Origin: an uncultured Lachnospiraceae bacterium
Lineage (GTDB): Bacteria > Bacillota > Clostridia > Lachnospirales > Lachnospiraceae
Direction of reading: 5' to 3'
Length of the DNA stretch: 40,186 bases
Assembly (NCBI GenBank): GCA_910585215.1
Contig: CAJUDQ010000028.1
Coordinates: forward strand, 1 to 40,186
Below are positions 17,475 through 26,680 of this stretch, piece after piece (position 1 is the first letter of the stretch; each line of letters starts with the position of its first letter). The notes beneath the pieces are model-generated. The model had not been told where the DNA came from. It searched no databases and saw only the letters and a program-made list of their open reading frames with translations. The position numbers and the translations under genes were made by a program.

Positions 17475-17834
17475 ATGAAAGGAATAATCAGCACCACAAA
17501 TGGTAATGTTACAATAGATGAAAATGTGATAGCAAAATATGCAGGAACCGTTGCTGTAGGATGCTTCGGAATTGTAGGAATGGCAGTAATCAGCATGAAA
17601 GACGGAATTGTCAGACTTTTGAGAAAGGACAGTCTTACAAAGGGAATCAATGTTGACATAGATGAAGACAATGAAGTGGTTTTAAGCTTTCATGTTATTG
17701 TGGCATATGGAGTATCTATTTTTACTGTATCTGATAATTTGATATCCAGTGTCAAATATGAGGTGGAAAAATTTTCAGGATTAAAGGTAAAGAAAATCCA
17801 GATTTATGTTGAAGGTGTAAGAATTATTGACTAA
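17475..17834 (+). CDS. Asp23/Gls24 family envelope stress protein (YloU-like)
   Basis: 119-residue Asp23/Gls24 protein (MKGIISTTNGNVTIDENVIAKYAGTVAVGCFGIVGMA). The family is abundant in Firmicutes and is linked to cell-envelope stress, but the molecular role is not settled. AAGGAGG at 17461-17467 selects ATG 17475 rather than an upstream in-frame start. The next gene is fakA, as in the Bacillus yloU-yloV pair, so co-expression is likely. Confidence 0.93.
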   Translation: MKGIISTTNGNVTIDENVIAKYAGTVAVGCFGIVGMAVISMKDGIVRLLRKDSLTKGINVDIDEDNEVVLSFHVIVAYGVSIFTVSDNLISSVKYEVEKFSGLKVKKIQIYVEGVRIID

Positions 17835-17857
17835 GAAAGATGTAGGAGGAACCAATC

Positions 17858-19534
17858 GTGGGCAAAACGGTAGATGCACTGCTTGCACAGAAAATGTTTC
17901 TTGCAGGCGCCAAAAATCTTGAATCAAAAAAGGAATGGATAAATGAATTAAATGTATTCCCAGTTCCAGATGGCGATACAGGAACCAATATGACACTGAC
18001 TATTATGTCGGCGGCGAAAGAGGTGGCCGCTTTAGATAAGCCGGATTTTAAAAGTTTGAGCAAGGCAATAGCAATGGGCTCCCTTCGCGGTGCAAGAGGA
18101 AATTCAGGAGTTATTTTGTCACAGCTTTTCAGGGGATTTACAAAAGAAATAAAGGAAGCACAGACAATTAACCATATCGTTCTGGCAAATTCATTTGAAC
18201 GTGCAGTAGAAACAGCATATAAGGCAGTTATGAAGCCAAAGGAGGGAACAATTCTTACAGTCGCAAAGGCTGTTTCCGAAAAGACTTCAGAGCTTGTAAA
18301 AAAGACGGATGATTTGGAGAAAATTATCAGAGAAGCGATAGAATATGGCGATTATGTGTTGAACAAGACGCCTGAGATGCTGCCGATTTTAAAGCAGGCG
18401 GGTGTTGTGGATTCCGGCGGACAGGGACTTATGCAGGTTTTAAAGGGTGCATTTGATGCATTTCTTGGAAAAGAACTGGATTTTACACTGGACAGTCAGT
18501 CGTTAAAGAGTCCTTCCGAATCTGTTTCTTCCGGTATGTCTCAGACTTTAAACGAAGCGGATATTAAATTCGGCTACTGTACAGAATTTATTGTTATGCT
18601 GGAAAAAGAGTATACGGAAAATACAGAAATTGAATTTAAGGCATATCTTGAGTCCATTGGTGACTCGCTGGTTGTAGTATCAGACGATGATATTGTAAAG
18701 GTACATGTGCATACCAATGACCCTGGTCTTGCAATTCAAAAAGCATTGACCTATGGTTCACTGACAAAGATAAAGATAGATAATATGCGCGAGGAGCATC
18801 ACGAACGGCTGATTAAAGATGCAGAGCGTCTGGCAGAGCAGCAGAAACAGGAAAGCAGAAAAAAGGAACCACCTCGACCATACGGATTTATAGCCGTATC
18901 TGTCGGAGAGGGACTGAGTGAAATCTTCAGAGGACTTGGTGTTGATTATATTATTGAGGGCGGCCAGACAATGAATCCAAGTACAGAGGATATTATAGAA
19001 GCAATTGATAAGGTCAATGCAGAAACTATCTATGTATTTCCGAATAATAAAAATATTATTCTTGCCGCCAATCAGGCAGCGGCCCTAACAGAAGATAAAA
19101 AGGTAGTGGTTATTCCTTCCAAAACAATTCCACAGGGTATTACAGCATTGATTAATTTTGTGGAAGGTCAGGATACAGAGGCAAATATAGAAACTATGAC
19201 TGCAGAGATGGAGCATGTCAAAACAGGTGAGGTTACCTATGCAGTGCGTGATACGCAGATTGACGGAAAGGTAATCAAAGAAAATGATATTATGGGGATT
19301 GGAGATAAAGGAATTGTAGCTGTGGGACAGAGTATAAAGAGTACCACATTGGAAATGATAGATATCTTAATGGAAAAAGAAAGTGAGCTTGTCAGCATTT
19401 ATTATGGCGACAAAATAACAGAGAAAGAAGCCGGTGAAATAGCAGAAGCAGTAAGGGAAAAATATACCGATGTGGATTGTGAAATAAACTGTGGCGGGCA
19501 GCCTGTTTATTATTATATAGTATCCATAGAATAG
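17858..19534 (+). CDS. fakA: Fatty acid kinase catalytic protein FakA (YloV)
   Basis: 558-residue DAK2/DhaL-type kinase. The N-terminal DhaL domain (1-200) contains the nucleotide and Mg motif FPVPDGDTGTNM, then GARGNSGVILSQ and VVDSGGQGLM. A middle domain and the C-terminal DegV-like part (NCGGQPVYYYIVSIE) complete the family architecture. FakA phosphorylates fatty acids bound to FakB to feed PlsX/PlsY lipid synthesis. It starts with GTG after TAGGAGG. A strong terminator follows directly. Confidence 0.93.
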   Translation: MGKTVDALLAQKMFLAGAKNLESKKEWINELNVFPVPDGDTGTNMTLTIMSAAKEVAALDKPDFKSLSKAIAMGSLRGARGNSGVILSQLFRGFTKEIKEAQTINHIVLANSFERAVETAYKAVMKPKEGTILTVAKAVSEKTSELVKKTDDLEKIIREAIEYGDYVLNKTPEMLPILKQAGVVDSGGQGLMQVLKGAFDAFLGKELDFTLDSQSLKSPSESVSSGMSQTLNEADIKFGYCTEFIVMLEKEYTENTEIEFKAYLESIGDSLVVVSDDDIVKVHVHTNDPGLAIQKALTYGSLTKIKIDNMREEHHERLIKDAERLAEQQKQESRKKEPPRPYGFIAVSVGEGLSEIFRGLGVDYIIEGGQTMNPSTEDIIEAIDKVNAETIYVFPNNKNIILAANQAAALTEDKKVVVIPSKTIPQGITALINFVEGQDTEANIETMTAEMEHVKTGEVTYAVRDTQIDGKVIKENDIMGIGDKGIVAVGQSIKSTTLEMIDILMEKESELVSIYYGDKITEKEAGEIAEAVREKYTDVDCEINCGGQPVYYYIVSIE

Positions 19535-19554
19535 CTAATGATTATTATGCGGTT

Positions 19555-19590
19555 AAGCGGTGTAGTAAATCTATTACTGCACCGCTTTTT
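19555..19590 (+). terminator. Intrinsic terminator after fakA
   Basis: AAGCGGTGTAGTAA pairs with TTACTGCACCGCTT around a short loop (one mismatch), followed by TTTTT. It lies only 27 bases before the recG ATG, too close for a separate promoter to fit between, so recG probably depends on read-through or on a promoter inside fakA. Confidence 0.85.
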
Positions 19591-19617
19591 CGCTTCATAT
19601 CGGAAAGGAGACGTGGT

Positions 19618-21687
19618 ATGAAAATTATTGAGGTGAAGGGCATTGGAGAAAAGACGGAAAAGCTGTTTCACAAGCTGGGGATTTACTCGACAGAAGAGCT
19701 GCTGGAATTTTATCCAAGAAATTATGACAGCTACAATGCTCCAACAACAGTGAAAGAGCTGGATAATGAGGGAATTGCGGCTTTTCTGTGCGTTATCACC
19801 TCGTCACCTCTGATTCGTCAGGCAAAAAAGCTGTCCATCTTACTGATGAATGTCAAAGATAAAAACGGGGATACTATTACACTTAAATGGTACAATATGC
19901 CATTTTTAAAAGCAAAATTCAGAATTGGCATGCATTTTGTCTTTCGGGGAAAGGTGACAAGAAATTCTTTTTATGGGCAGAATGGAAAGAGTGGAGAAAT
20001 CACGCTGGAACAGCCGGAAATTTTTGGTCTGGAAGAATATGAAAAAAAACAGGGAACCCTGCTTCCTGTTTATCGTCTGACAGAAGGGCTGTCAAATAAA
20101 ATCGTTGCCAAATCAGTCAAACAGGTTTTGGAAAACAGTTTTGATGCCTCTGAGTTTCTTCCACAACAAATTCTTCAAAAATATGCACTGATGCCTTATA
20201 AAGAGGCAGTAAAAAAAATTCATTTTCCGGTGGATGCTTTAGAAATGGAGAGAGCCAGAAAAAGACTTGCATTTAACGAGTTTTTTCTTTTTATTATGGC
20301 ACTTCGGCGTTTTAGGGAAGAGGAAGAAATTATTTTAAATGAATATAAAATACAACCTTCTGAACAGACAGATGAATTTTTGCAGAAGCTTCCATATACG
20401 TTGACAGATGCACAGAAAAGAGTGTTGAAGGAAATGCGCCGAGATTTTATGGGAAAAAAAGCAATGAACCGGCTTGTACAGGGAGATGTAGGTTCTGGAA
20501 AAACAATTGTGGCTCTGGCAGGTCTTCTGGATACAGCTTTTGCAGGATTTCAGGGTGCTTTGATGGCACCTACAGAGGTTCTGGCGATTCAGCATTATGA
20601 AGGAATCTGCAAAATGCTGCAAGAAAGCGGTATTTCCATAAGAACAGAGCTTTTGACCGGTTCTATGACCGCAAAGGAAAAAAGACAGGCGTATGAGAGA
20701 ATTGAACTGGGACTGTCCAAAATCATAGTAGGAACTCATGCCATGATTCAGGACAGAGTGCTGTATAAAAACCTTGCTCTTGTGATTACAGATGAGCAGC
20801 ACAGATTTGGAGTAAAACAGCGGGAAAAGCTTTCTGAAAAGGGCATGTATCCTCATATTATGGTAATGAGTGCAACTCCTATTCCGCGGACACTTGCTAT
20901 TATTTTATATGGAGATTTGGATATTTCCATAATTGACGAATTGCCGAAGGGAAGACTTCCTATCAAAAACTGTGTGGTGGGCAGAGAATATCGTCTCAAG
21001 GCCTATCAGTTTATGGCAGAGGAAGTAAAAAAGGGACATCAGTGTTATGTTATCTGTCCAATGATAGAAGAAAATGAAAATCTGGAAGCTGTAGATGTTG
21101 TAAGCTATACAGATATTCTAAGGGAACATTTGCCGCCGGATATTTCAGTAGATTATCTTCATGGCAAAATGCATGCCGGTGTAAAAAATGAAAAAATGGA
21201 CAGATTTGCAGCAAATAAAATTCAGATTCTTGTGTCTACGACTGTGATTGAAGTGGGCGTCAATGTACCGAATGCTACGGTTATGATGGTGGAAAATGCC
21301 GAGCGTTTCGGGCTTGCCTCTCTTCATCAGTTGAGAGGACGAGTGGGAAGAGGTGATACGCAGTCTTATTGTATTTTTGTCTGTACTTCCGGTAAAAAGG
21401 AGACAAAAGAAAGACTGGAGATTTTAAATAAATCAAACGACGGATTTGAAATCGCAGATTGGGATTTAAAACTTCGAGGGCCGGGGGATTTCTTTGGAAT
21501 CCGTCAGAGTGGGGAGATGAATTTTAAAATAGGTGACATTTATTCAGACGCTACTACATTAAAACAGGCAGCGGAAGCTGTCAGTTCTGTGGAAGAGCAG
21601 AGGGATAAAATAGAAAAACAAGATATACAAATGCTCAATTGCAGGCTGGAGAAATATATAACGGGGGAATTTCGATTAAATTTATAA
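19618..21687 (+). CDS. recG: ATP-dependent DNA helicase RecG
   Basis: 689-residue RecG, which remodels stalled forks and Holliday junctions. The N-terminal wedge/OB domain covers about residues 1-230. Helicase motifs follow in order: QGDVGSGKT (Walker A, about 291), TDEQHRFG (DEQH box, about 391), VMSATPIPRTLA (motif III), STTVIEVGVNVPNA and LHQLRGRVGRG (motif VI). It ends in the C-terminal RecG segment LRGPGDFFGIRQSG. ATG 19618 follows GGAAAGGAGACG. The fakA-recG neighbourhood is conserved in Firmicutes. Confidence 0.97.
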   Translation: MKIIEVKGIGEKTEKLFHKLGIYSTEELLEFYPRNYDSYNAPTTVKELDNEGIAAFLCVITSSPLIRQAKKLSILLMNVKDKNGDTITLKWYNMPFLKAKFRIGMHFVFRGKVTRNSFYGQNGKSGEITLEQPEIFGLEEYEKKQGTLLPVYRLTEGLSNKIVAKSVKQVLENSFDASEFLPQQILQKYALMPYKEAVKKIHFPVDALEMERARKRLAFNEFFLFIMALRRFREEEEIILNEYKIQPSEQTDEFLQKLPYTLTDAQKRVLKEMRRDFMGKKAMNRLVQGDVGSGKTIVALAGLLDTAFAGFQGALMAPTEVLAIQHYEGICKMLQESGISIRTELLTGSMTAKEKRQAYERIELGLSKIIVGTHAMIQDRVLYKNLALVITDEQHRFGVKQREKLSEKGMYPHIMVMSATPIPRTLAIILYGDLDISIIDELPKGRLPIKNCVVGREYRLKAYQFMAEEVKKGHQCYVICPMIEENENLEAVDVVSYTDILREHLPPDISVDYLHGKMHAGVKNEKMDRFAANKIQILVSTTVIEVGVNVPNATVMMVENAERFGLASLHQLRGRVGRGDTQSYCIFVCTSGKKETKERLEILNKSNDGFEIADWDLKLRGPGDFFGIRQSGEMNFKIGDIYSDATTLKQAAEAVSSVEEQRDKIEKQDIQMLNCRLEKYITGEFRLNL

Positions 21688-21762
21688 TCTCTTTGCATGC
21701 AGTTATATAAAGCAAATATTAAAATAATTCACACCACTGAAAATAAAAAGGAGGGATGTAGT

Positions 21763-22419
21763 GTGAAGATATTGATTGTGGAAGATGATACATATATTGC
21801 ACTTGCGGTAAAAGAAATTCTTACAATTAAAGGGTATGATTCTGAAATCTGTGATTCCGGTACAGAAGCTCTGGAGAGGATAAGGCAAAATCCGTATGAT
21901 TTGATTCTCTTGGATATTATGCTGCCGGGAATGGATGGCTTTCAGATATTGAAAAAAATCAGTTACAAAGAAGTTCCTGTGATTCTGGTAACCGCCAGAC
22001 AGGACCTCGTGGACAAGCTGTATGGATTTCAACTGGGAGCTGAGGATTATATTATCAAACCATTTGATATGATGGAATTACTGGCAAGAGTGGAGGTAGC
22101 CCTACGAAGAAATAAAAAAGAACAAAAAGAGTATTGTTATGGAGATATCTGTCTTGATACTGTTGCTCACAGTGTCAGCAGAAACGGAGACAATATTGAA
22201 TTGACACCGAAGGAGTTTGAACTGGCAGAATATTTTATTAAAAATCAAAATATGACGTTGCCAAGAGAACGGATTCATAATGCGGTGTGGGGCGGTGAAT
22301 TTATAGATGAAACCAGAACCATAGATAATCATGTCAAGCAAATCAGGAAAAAACTAGGCTGGCAGGAATGTCTTATGACTATCTATAAGCTGGGATATAA
22401 ATTAATTCGGATAAATTAA
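21763..22419 (+). CDS. OmpR/PhoB-family response regulator
   Basis: 218-residue regulator. The receiver domain has acidic residues Glu7-Asp8-Asp9, phospho-acceptor Asp51 (LILLDIMLPG), Thr77 and Lys99 (IIKPFD), all intact. The C-terminal winged helix (about 125-218) ends YKLGYKLIRIN as is typical. GTG 21763 is selected by AAGGAGGG upstream. A weak TTGCAT box at 21693 is the only promoter hint in the 75-base gap after recG. It heads an operon with a sensor-like protein and four membrane proteins, so it most likely controls that operon. Confidence 0.93.
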   Translation: MKILIVEDDTYIALAVKEILTIKGYDSEICDSGTEALERIRQNPYDLILLDIMLPGMDGFQILKKISYKEVPVILVTARQDLVDKLYGFQLGAEDYIIKPFDMMELLARVEVALRRNKKEQKEYCYGDICLDTVAHSVSRNGDNIELTPKEFELAEYFIKNQNMTLPRERIHNAVWGGEFIDETRTIDNHVKQIRKKLGWQECLMTIYKLGYKLIRIN

Positions 22420-22440
22420 TTTCAGAAAGGGAGAAACGGG

Positions 22441-23862
22441 ATGAAAAAAAATAGTATTTTAAAAAAATTATGGGTAAAAAATTTTATTATAATTTTCATG
22501 ATAGTTATTTTACTTATGACAGTATTTATTGTGGAATGGCAACATACAGTCATTGAATATGCATTTAAACATCAAAAAGAAATTATTGTAAAGAATCAGA
22601 CGGATATTTCGGAAATTCTGGTACAGGCTGTTCTTATGGAAAAGCTGAGCAGAGGTCTGGAGATACTGTCCGATGAAGAGCTAAAAGATACAGTAAAGTC
22701 CGTATTTTATAATAAAGAAGATAAACTGCAATTGTTTCGTGAAAATGAACTGATTTCTGGTAATTTTTCTGAAAAAGAGACTGATTACAGGCTTTTGGAA
22801 CAGGAGCTTTCAGAAAATCAATGTGTACTTATATACAGTCAGATGTCAGATGTTCATTTTATTAAAGCAGTTTCCACTGTGATACTTCAGGGGCAGGAGT
22901 ACAGAATCGTAACAACAACGGATATTTCTGCATTATATGAATATGAAAAAAATATATTGAAACGGGCAGTTATTATTGGTATTCCGCTTGGAATTGCCGT
23001 TGCAGTTTTCTTTCTGACTTTGTTTTTCTTTCTGCTTGGACCTTTAAGCAAGGTAAATGAAGCGGCAAAAAGTGCTGCTGCTGGAAATTATAACAAGAGA
23101 CTGAAAATCAAAAGGTCAGATGAAATTGGAGAGCTTGCTGACAATATTAATAAAATAACACAGTCGGCAGATGAAAATATTAAATCTTTAAAGGAAATTG
23201 TCATTCAGCAGAAGAGTTTTGTTGAAAATTTTTCAAATGAAATGAGTTCACCATTGACTTCGATTCTCTGTTACTCAGAAATTATATTAAGAGCAGAGCA
23301 GCTTTCAAAAGAAAGGCTGATTGATTATACAGAAATTATTTTATCCGGAGGCAGACAGCTAAAAAGTCTTTCGGAGAAACTTACAGATTTTCTCTATATA
23401 GGAAAAATTAACGAATATGACAAAACTGAGATATCTGTCAAGGAAACAATTGATGATATCTGTGATGCAATGACTCCAATGTTTCAAAAGAAAAGAATAT
23501 ATTTTATAAAAAAAATACATGATTTTATTATGTGTGTAGACAGGGAGCTGTTTCAGACAATGCTTTATAATTATTTGGACAATGCAGTGAGTGTTTCCAA
23601 AGAAGAAGATATTGTAGAAATTAATGCCTATCAAACCGATATGGAAAATATTATTGAAATATCTGACCAAAGTGGTACTTTTACAGAAGAGGCCAAGGAC
23701 GGGAACATGGAGAATTCTGAAAACGTAAGAAGCAGGTTGGGGATGACTCTTGGTCAGAAAATTGCAGCGGCACATAATGGGGAGGTTATTGTTTTAAATA
23801 AGCTTCATAAGGGAACTACCATAAGGATTATATTTCAACAGGACAGAGAAATAGAAACATAG
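22441..23862 (+). CDS. Sensor kinase-like protein lacking the phospho-acceptor histidine
   Basis: 473 residues with histidine-kinase architecture: membrane helix 11-30, an extracellular sensor of about 145 residues, helix 177-203, HAMP (about 203-255), a dimerisation helix and an ATPase-like domain. The H-box reads FSNEMSSPLTSI, so Asn266 stands where FSHELRTPLTSI has His. The N-box (LYNYLDNA) survives, but the G1 box is DQSGTF instead of DxGxGI and the G2 region (RLGMTLGQ) is weak. It is therefore probably a pseudokinase, phosphatase-only or scaffold sensor; the frame is intact, so it is not a pseudogene. It lies 21 bases after the regulator, with an AGAAAGGGAGAAACGG ribosome site. Confidence 0.88.
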   Translation: MKKNSILKKLWVKNFIIIFMIVILLMTVFIVEWQHTVIEYAFKHQKEIIVKNQTDISEILVQAVLMEKLSRGLEILSDEELKDTVKSVFYNKEDKLQLFRENELISGNFSEKETDYRLLEQELSENQCVLIYSQMSDVHFIKAVSTVILQGQEYRIVTTTDISALYEYEKNILKRAVIIGIPLGIAVAVFFLTLFFFLLGPLSKVNEAAKSAAAGNYNKRLKIKRSDEIGELADNINKITQSADENIKSLKEIVIQQKSFVENFSNEMSSPLTSILCYSEIILRAEQLSKERLIDYTEIILSGGRQLKSLSEKLTDFLYIGKINEYDKTEISVKETIDDICDAMTPMFQKKRIYFIKKIHDFIMCVDRELFQTMLYNYLDNAVSVSKEEDIVEINAYQTDMENIIEISDQSGTFTEEAKDGNMENSENVRSRLGMTLGQKIAAAHNGEVIVLNKLHKGTTIRIIFQQDREIET

Positions 23863-23878
23863 GAATGGAGAACAAAAG

Positions 23879-24685
23879 ATGCTAAAGATGGAATTAAAAC
23901 GTGCTTTTCGAAGCAGGACCTTTTATGTGGCAATGGTTATCGGTCTGGTGATTGCTCTGGGACAATACCTTGAAAATGTGGCACCTATGGTAAAATATCT
24001 GGATATGGATTTGAAAAAAAATGTATATCCTCACTCCATTTTCAATAAATGGCTTGGAGGCGAGTATTATACCGTGTGGCCAATGCTGTTTTACTTTATT
24101 TTACCAGTAATTGCAGTGCTTCCTTATGGAGACAGTTTTTACAGAGATATTCAGACTGGCTATATAAAAAATATTTTTATTCGTGTAGAGAAAAAAAAGT
24201 ATTTAAAAGCAAAGCTTGCAGCAGTTTATGTAACCGGAATGACAACGGTAATGTTTCCTCTTGTATTAAATCTGTTGTTGGCGGCCGTTACACTTCCGGC
24301 GCTTGTACCGGCGCCATCTACAGGATTTTTCTTTATTTTTGACCAAAATATGTGGTCAGAGCTGTTTTTGACGCATCCATGGACCTATAATATTATCTAT
24401 ATTCTTCTGGATGGTGTGTTTGGCGGACTATTTGCCTGTATTGCGCTGGCAGGAAGCCTATATGTATCGGGAAGGTTTGTGGCAGCGATTCTTCCGTTCA
24501 CTGTACAGATTACTGTTTATGTGATTGCAATGAACTTTCCCGAACTGTCTCCTGTGGGATTTTTAAGTCCAACTCAGCCGGTTGGCGCAAATATATGGAT
24601 TATTCTTCTGGAAATACTGGCAGCAGTAATTGCAATTTATCTGCTTTATTACAGGAAAGGAATAAAGGATGAAATGCTGGAATAA
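23879..24685 (+). CDS. ABC-2-type membrane permease-like protein
   Basis: 268 residues with about six hydrophobic segments and the basic N-terminal start MLKMELKRAFRSRTFYVAMVIGL typical of ABC-2 permeases. Polar signature LPYGDSFYRDIQTGYIKNIFIRVEKKKYLKAK (about residues 82-113) resembles the conserved loop of ABC-2 export subunits. Overlaps the next gene by 17 bases. No ATP-binding subunit is present in the operon, so export function would need an ATPase encoded elsewhere. Confidence 0.82.
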   Translation: MLKMELKRAFRSRTFYVAMVIGLVIALGQYLENVAPMVKYLDMDLKKNVYPHSIFNKWLGGEYYTVWPMLFYFILPVIAVLPYGDSFYRDIQTGYIKNIFIRVEKKKYLKAKLAAVYVTGMTTVMFPLVLNLLLAAVTLPALVPAPSTGFFFIFDQNMWSELFLTHPWTYNIIYILLDGVFGGLFACIALAGSLYVSGRFVAAILPFTVQITVYVIAMNFPELSPVGFLSPTQPVGANIWIILLEILAAVIAIYLLYYRKGIKDEMLE

Positions 24686-25304
24686 TACAAAATATAGTCT
24701 GTTTTATCTCATATATATCATACTGGCAGTTTGGTTTTATATTGGACAAAATTCAGGGGAGACACCAAATGCATGCAGCAGTTTTTCAGAATTTGCAGAA
24801 CAGGTTTTATATCGGGAAACCGGACTTATAAGGGTGATTCTTCTGCCTCCACTCTGTATTCTTATCTTTCTTCATATACAATATTTTTTTGGTGAACAGT
24901 TTGTTATCCGGCAGAAAAACAGAAAACAAATTTATCTCAAGCTTCTTTGGACCTGTTTTGTAGAGGCTTTGCTGTTTTCCATTTTTTTTGTCTGCATTTC
25001 ATTTTGTATTGGAATTATATACGGCTGGCAAAACAAACCGGAGACTGGAAAGGAAGTTGGAGAATTGCTTGTTATGACATTTTTTATTTTTCTTTGTATG
25101 ACAGTAACAGCGGTTTCAGTTGTTTGGATAATACAGAACAAAACAGCAGCAGTTGTTTTGATATGTCTGTTTGGGTTTTATGATACAGTGATGTGCTATG
25201 GCGGATTACATCTCTGTTCTGCGGCATGTTTTATGGGATTTGTCTTTTTGACAGCCGAAAAAAGGGAGTTTTATGGTGAAAAGTATAAGGATGATTCAGT
25301 TTGA
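24669..25304 (+). CDS. Hydrophobic membrane protein, probable second permease subunit
   Basis: 211 residues and five to six hydrophobic helices, with a basic cytosolic loop after the second (FVIRQKNRKQIYLK, about residues 78-91). No recognisable family motif. Position and overlap with both neighbours (17 bases upstream, 32 downstream) indicate that it is made with them, probably as part of one complex. Confidence 0.72.
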   Translation: MKCWNNTKYSLFYLIYIILAVWFYIGQNSGETPNACSSFSEFAEQVLYRETGLIRVILLPPLCILIFLHIQYFFGEQFVIRQKNRKQIYLKLLWTCFVEALLFSIFFVCISFCIGIIYGWQNKPETGKEVGELLVMTFFIFLCMTVTAVSVVWIIQNKTAAVVLICLFGFYDTVMCYGGLHLCSAACFMGFVFLTAEKREFYGEKYKDDSV

Positions 25305-26133
25305 TATCAAAAATTTTTTTCTGAAAAACAGAAACAGATTTTGTCTGCCGATAGTATTTTCGATTATTTCTTATTTTATTTTATGCAGTATGGTTTCAGA
25401 TTATGAGGAAGTTTATGCGACGGCATTTCATGTATGGGAACAGGAGTCTGTAAAAGTAACATTTCTTGACTGGTGGTATTATGTGTTTGCCGGTCTTGGA
25501 AAAGTGGATATTGGTGAAAAGTTTGAGGTGCCTGCCTGCTGGCTGGCTTCAAATCTGTTTCTGCTCTATATGCTTTCCGGATATCTCTCTTTTTCCATGA
25601 AAGGAATGGGAAAACTGGCAATTATAAAATGCAACTCGGAAAAACGCTGGTGGTTGACAAAAGGAGTGCTCAATCTTTTGTCACTTCTTATGTATTATTT
25701 TCTTTTTACAGCGCCGGTCCTTGTAATTACTGCGGTAAGAAAGTGCCTGACGGGGTTTCATCCATATGTTGCGGAAAGTCAGGGACTTCCGGTTCCTTTG
25801 AATGAGGGCGCAGGAACTTTTTTTCAAATGATTGTTCTGCCGATTTTTGTCAGTTTTGCTCTTTTGTTTCTGATGGAATGGATGGAGCTTTTTCTGGGTG
25901 CAAGTCTGAGCTTTCTTTTTATGGCAGTTTTTATGATTATATCGGCATATCTGGCAGCAGACAGTCTTGATGCAATTTTTCTTATGCTTAGAAGAACGGA
26001 ATTGTTTATGGAAAACGGGGTTTCATGGCAGCAGATACTGTGTTCCGGAACGGCAATTATTATTGCTGCTCAGCTGCTTGGATGCAGGAAATGTACAAAA
26101 ACAGATATTGGACTGGAGGGAGAAAAAGAATGA
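25273..26133 (+). CDS. Hydrophobic membrane protein, probable third permease subunit
   Basis: 286 residues and about six membrane segments, with an ABC-2-like basic start (MVKSIRMIQFDIKNFFLKNRNRF) and a large extracellular loop (about 38-80). GGGAG at 25264-25268 supports ATG 25273 or the adjacent GTG 25276; the start lies 32 bases inside the previous gene. Function is inferred only from context and topology. Confidence 0.72.
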   Translation: MVKSIRMIQFDIKNFFLKNRNRFCLPIVFSIISYFILCSMVSDYEEVYATAFHVWEQESVKVTFLDWWYYVFAGLGKVDIGEKFEVPACWLASNLFLLYMLSGYLSFSMKGMGKLAIIKCNSEKRWWLTKGVLNLLSLLMYYFLFTAPVLVITAVRKCLTGFHPYVAESQGLPVPLNEGAGTFFQMIVLPIFVSFALLFLMEWMELFLGASLSFLFMAVFMIISAYLAADSLDAIFLMLRRTELFMENGVSWQQILCSGTAIIIAAQLLGCRKCTKTDIGLEGEKE

Positions 26134-26678
26134 AAAAATGGATTGTGGCTGTTTTTCTGTGTATACTTTCGGCAGCCTTTGGAGTTAGATATTATTTTTT
26201 GAATCAAAAGTATCCGGCAGCCGAGATAAAAGAATATTCTTTCAATGACAGTATCCTGCTGGAAGGAATAGAACTCAAAAATACAGGAAGAGAACTTTTG
26301 GACCAGCAGGATTTTTTTGAGAAATATAATATTCCATCAGAAATGACAGAGTATTATAAGCATCATCCTACTAAATTTCTGATAGCGGACTTTTGGATAA
26401 AAAATACAGAAGATACGGAAAAAAATTATCTTCAGGCATTTTCAGAGGATGCCATTGAATATCAGGCATTTTCAAATGGTGAAGATATGAGTTTTCTCAA
26501 ATATGTCAATAATGACAGTGATTGGAATGGATATCTTCTGCCGGGAGAAGAAAAAAATATTGCATTGGTATATCCGATTCCGAAATCTCTGTTGACAGAA
26601 AAACACTGGAATGAGGCTGAAAACCTGAATTATGCAATTGTTCTTAGAAATTATAAGGAAAAGATTCTGATTCGCTGA
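26130..26678 (+). CDS. Membrane-anchored extracellular protein of the permease operon
   Basis: 182 residues: a single N-terminal hydrophobic segment (about 4-20) and a soluble, presumably extracellular domain with beta-rich pattern. There is no lipobox Cys. Its ATG overlaps the previous stop (ATGA) after a GGAGGGAGAAAAAGA ribosome site. Role unknown; it could be the substrate-contacting or immunity-like partner of the three permease subunits (inference). It stops 2 bases from the stop of the convergent response regulator with no terminator between. Confidence 0.75.
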   Translation: MKKWIVAVFLCILSAAFGVRYYFLNQKYPAAEIKEYSFNDSILLEGIELKNTGRELLDQQDFFEKYNIPSEMTEYYKHHPTKFLIADFWIKNTEDTEKNYLQAFSEDAIEYQAFSNGEDMSFLKYVNNDSDWNGYLLPGEEKNIALVYPIPKSLLTEKHWNEAENLNYAIVLRNYKEKILIR

Positions 26679-26680
26679 AT

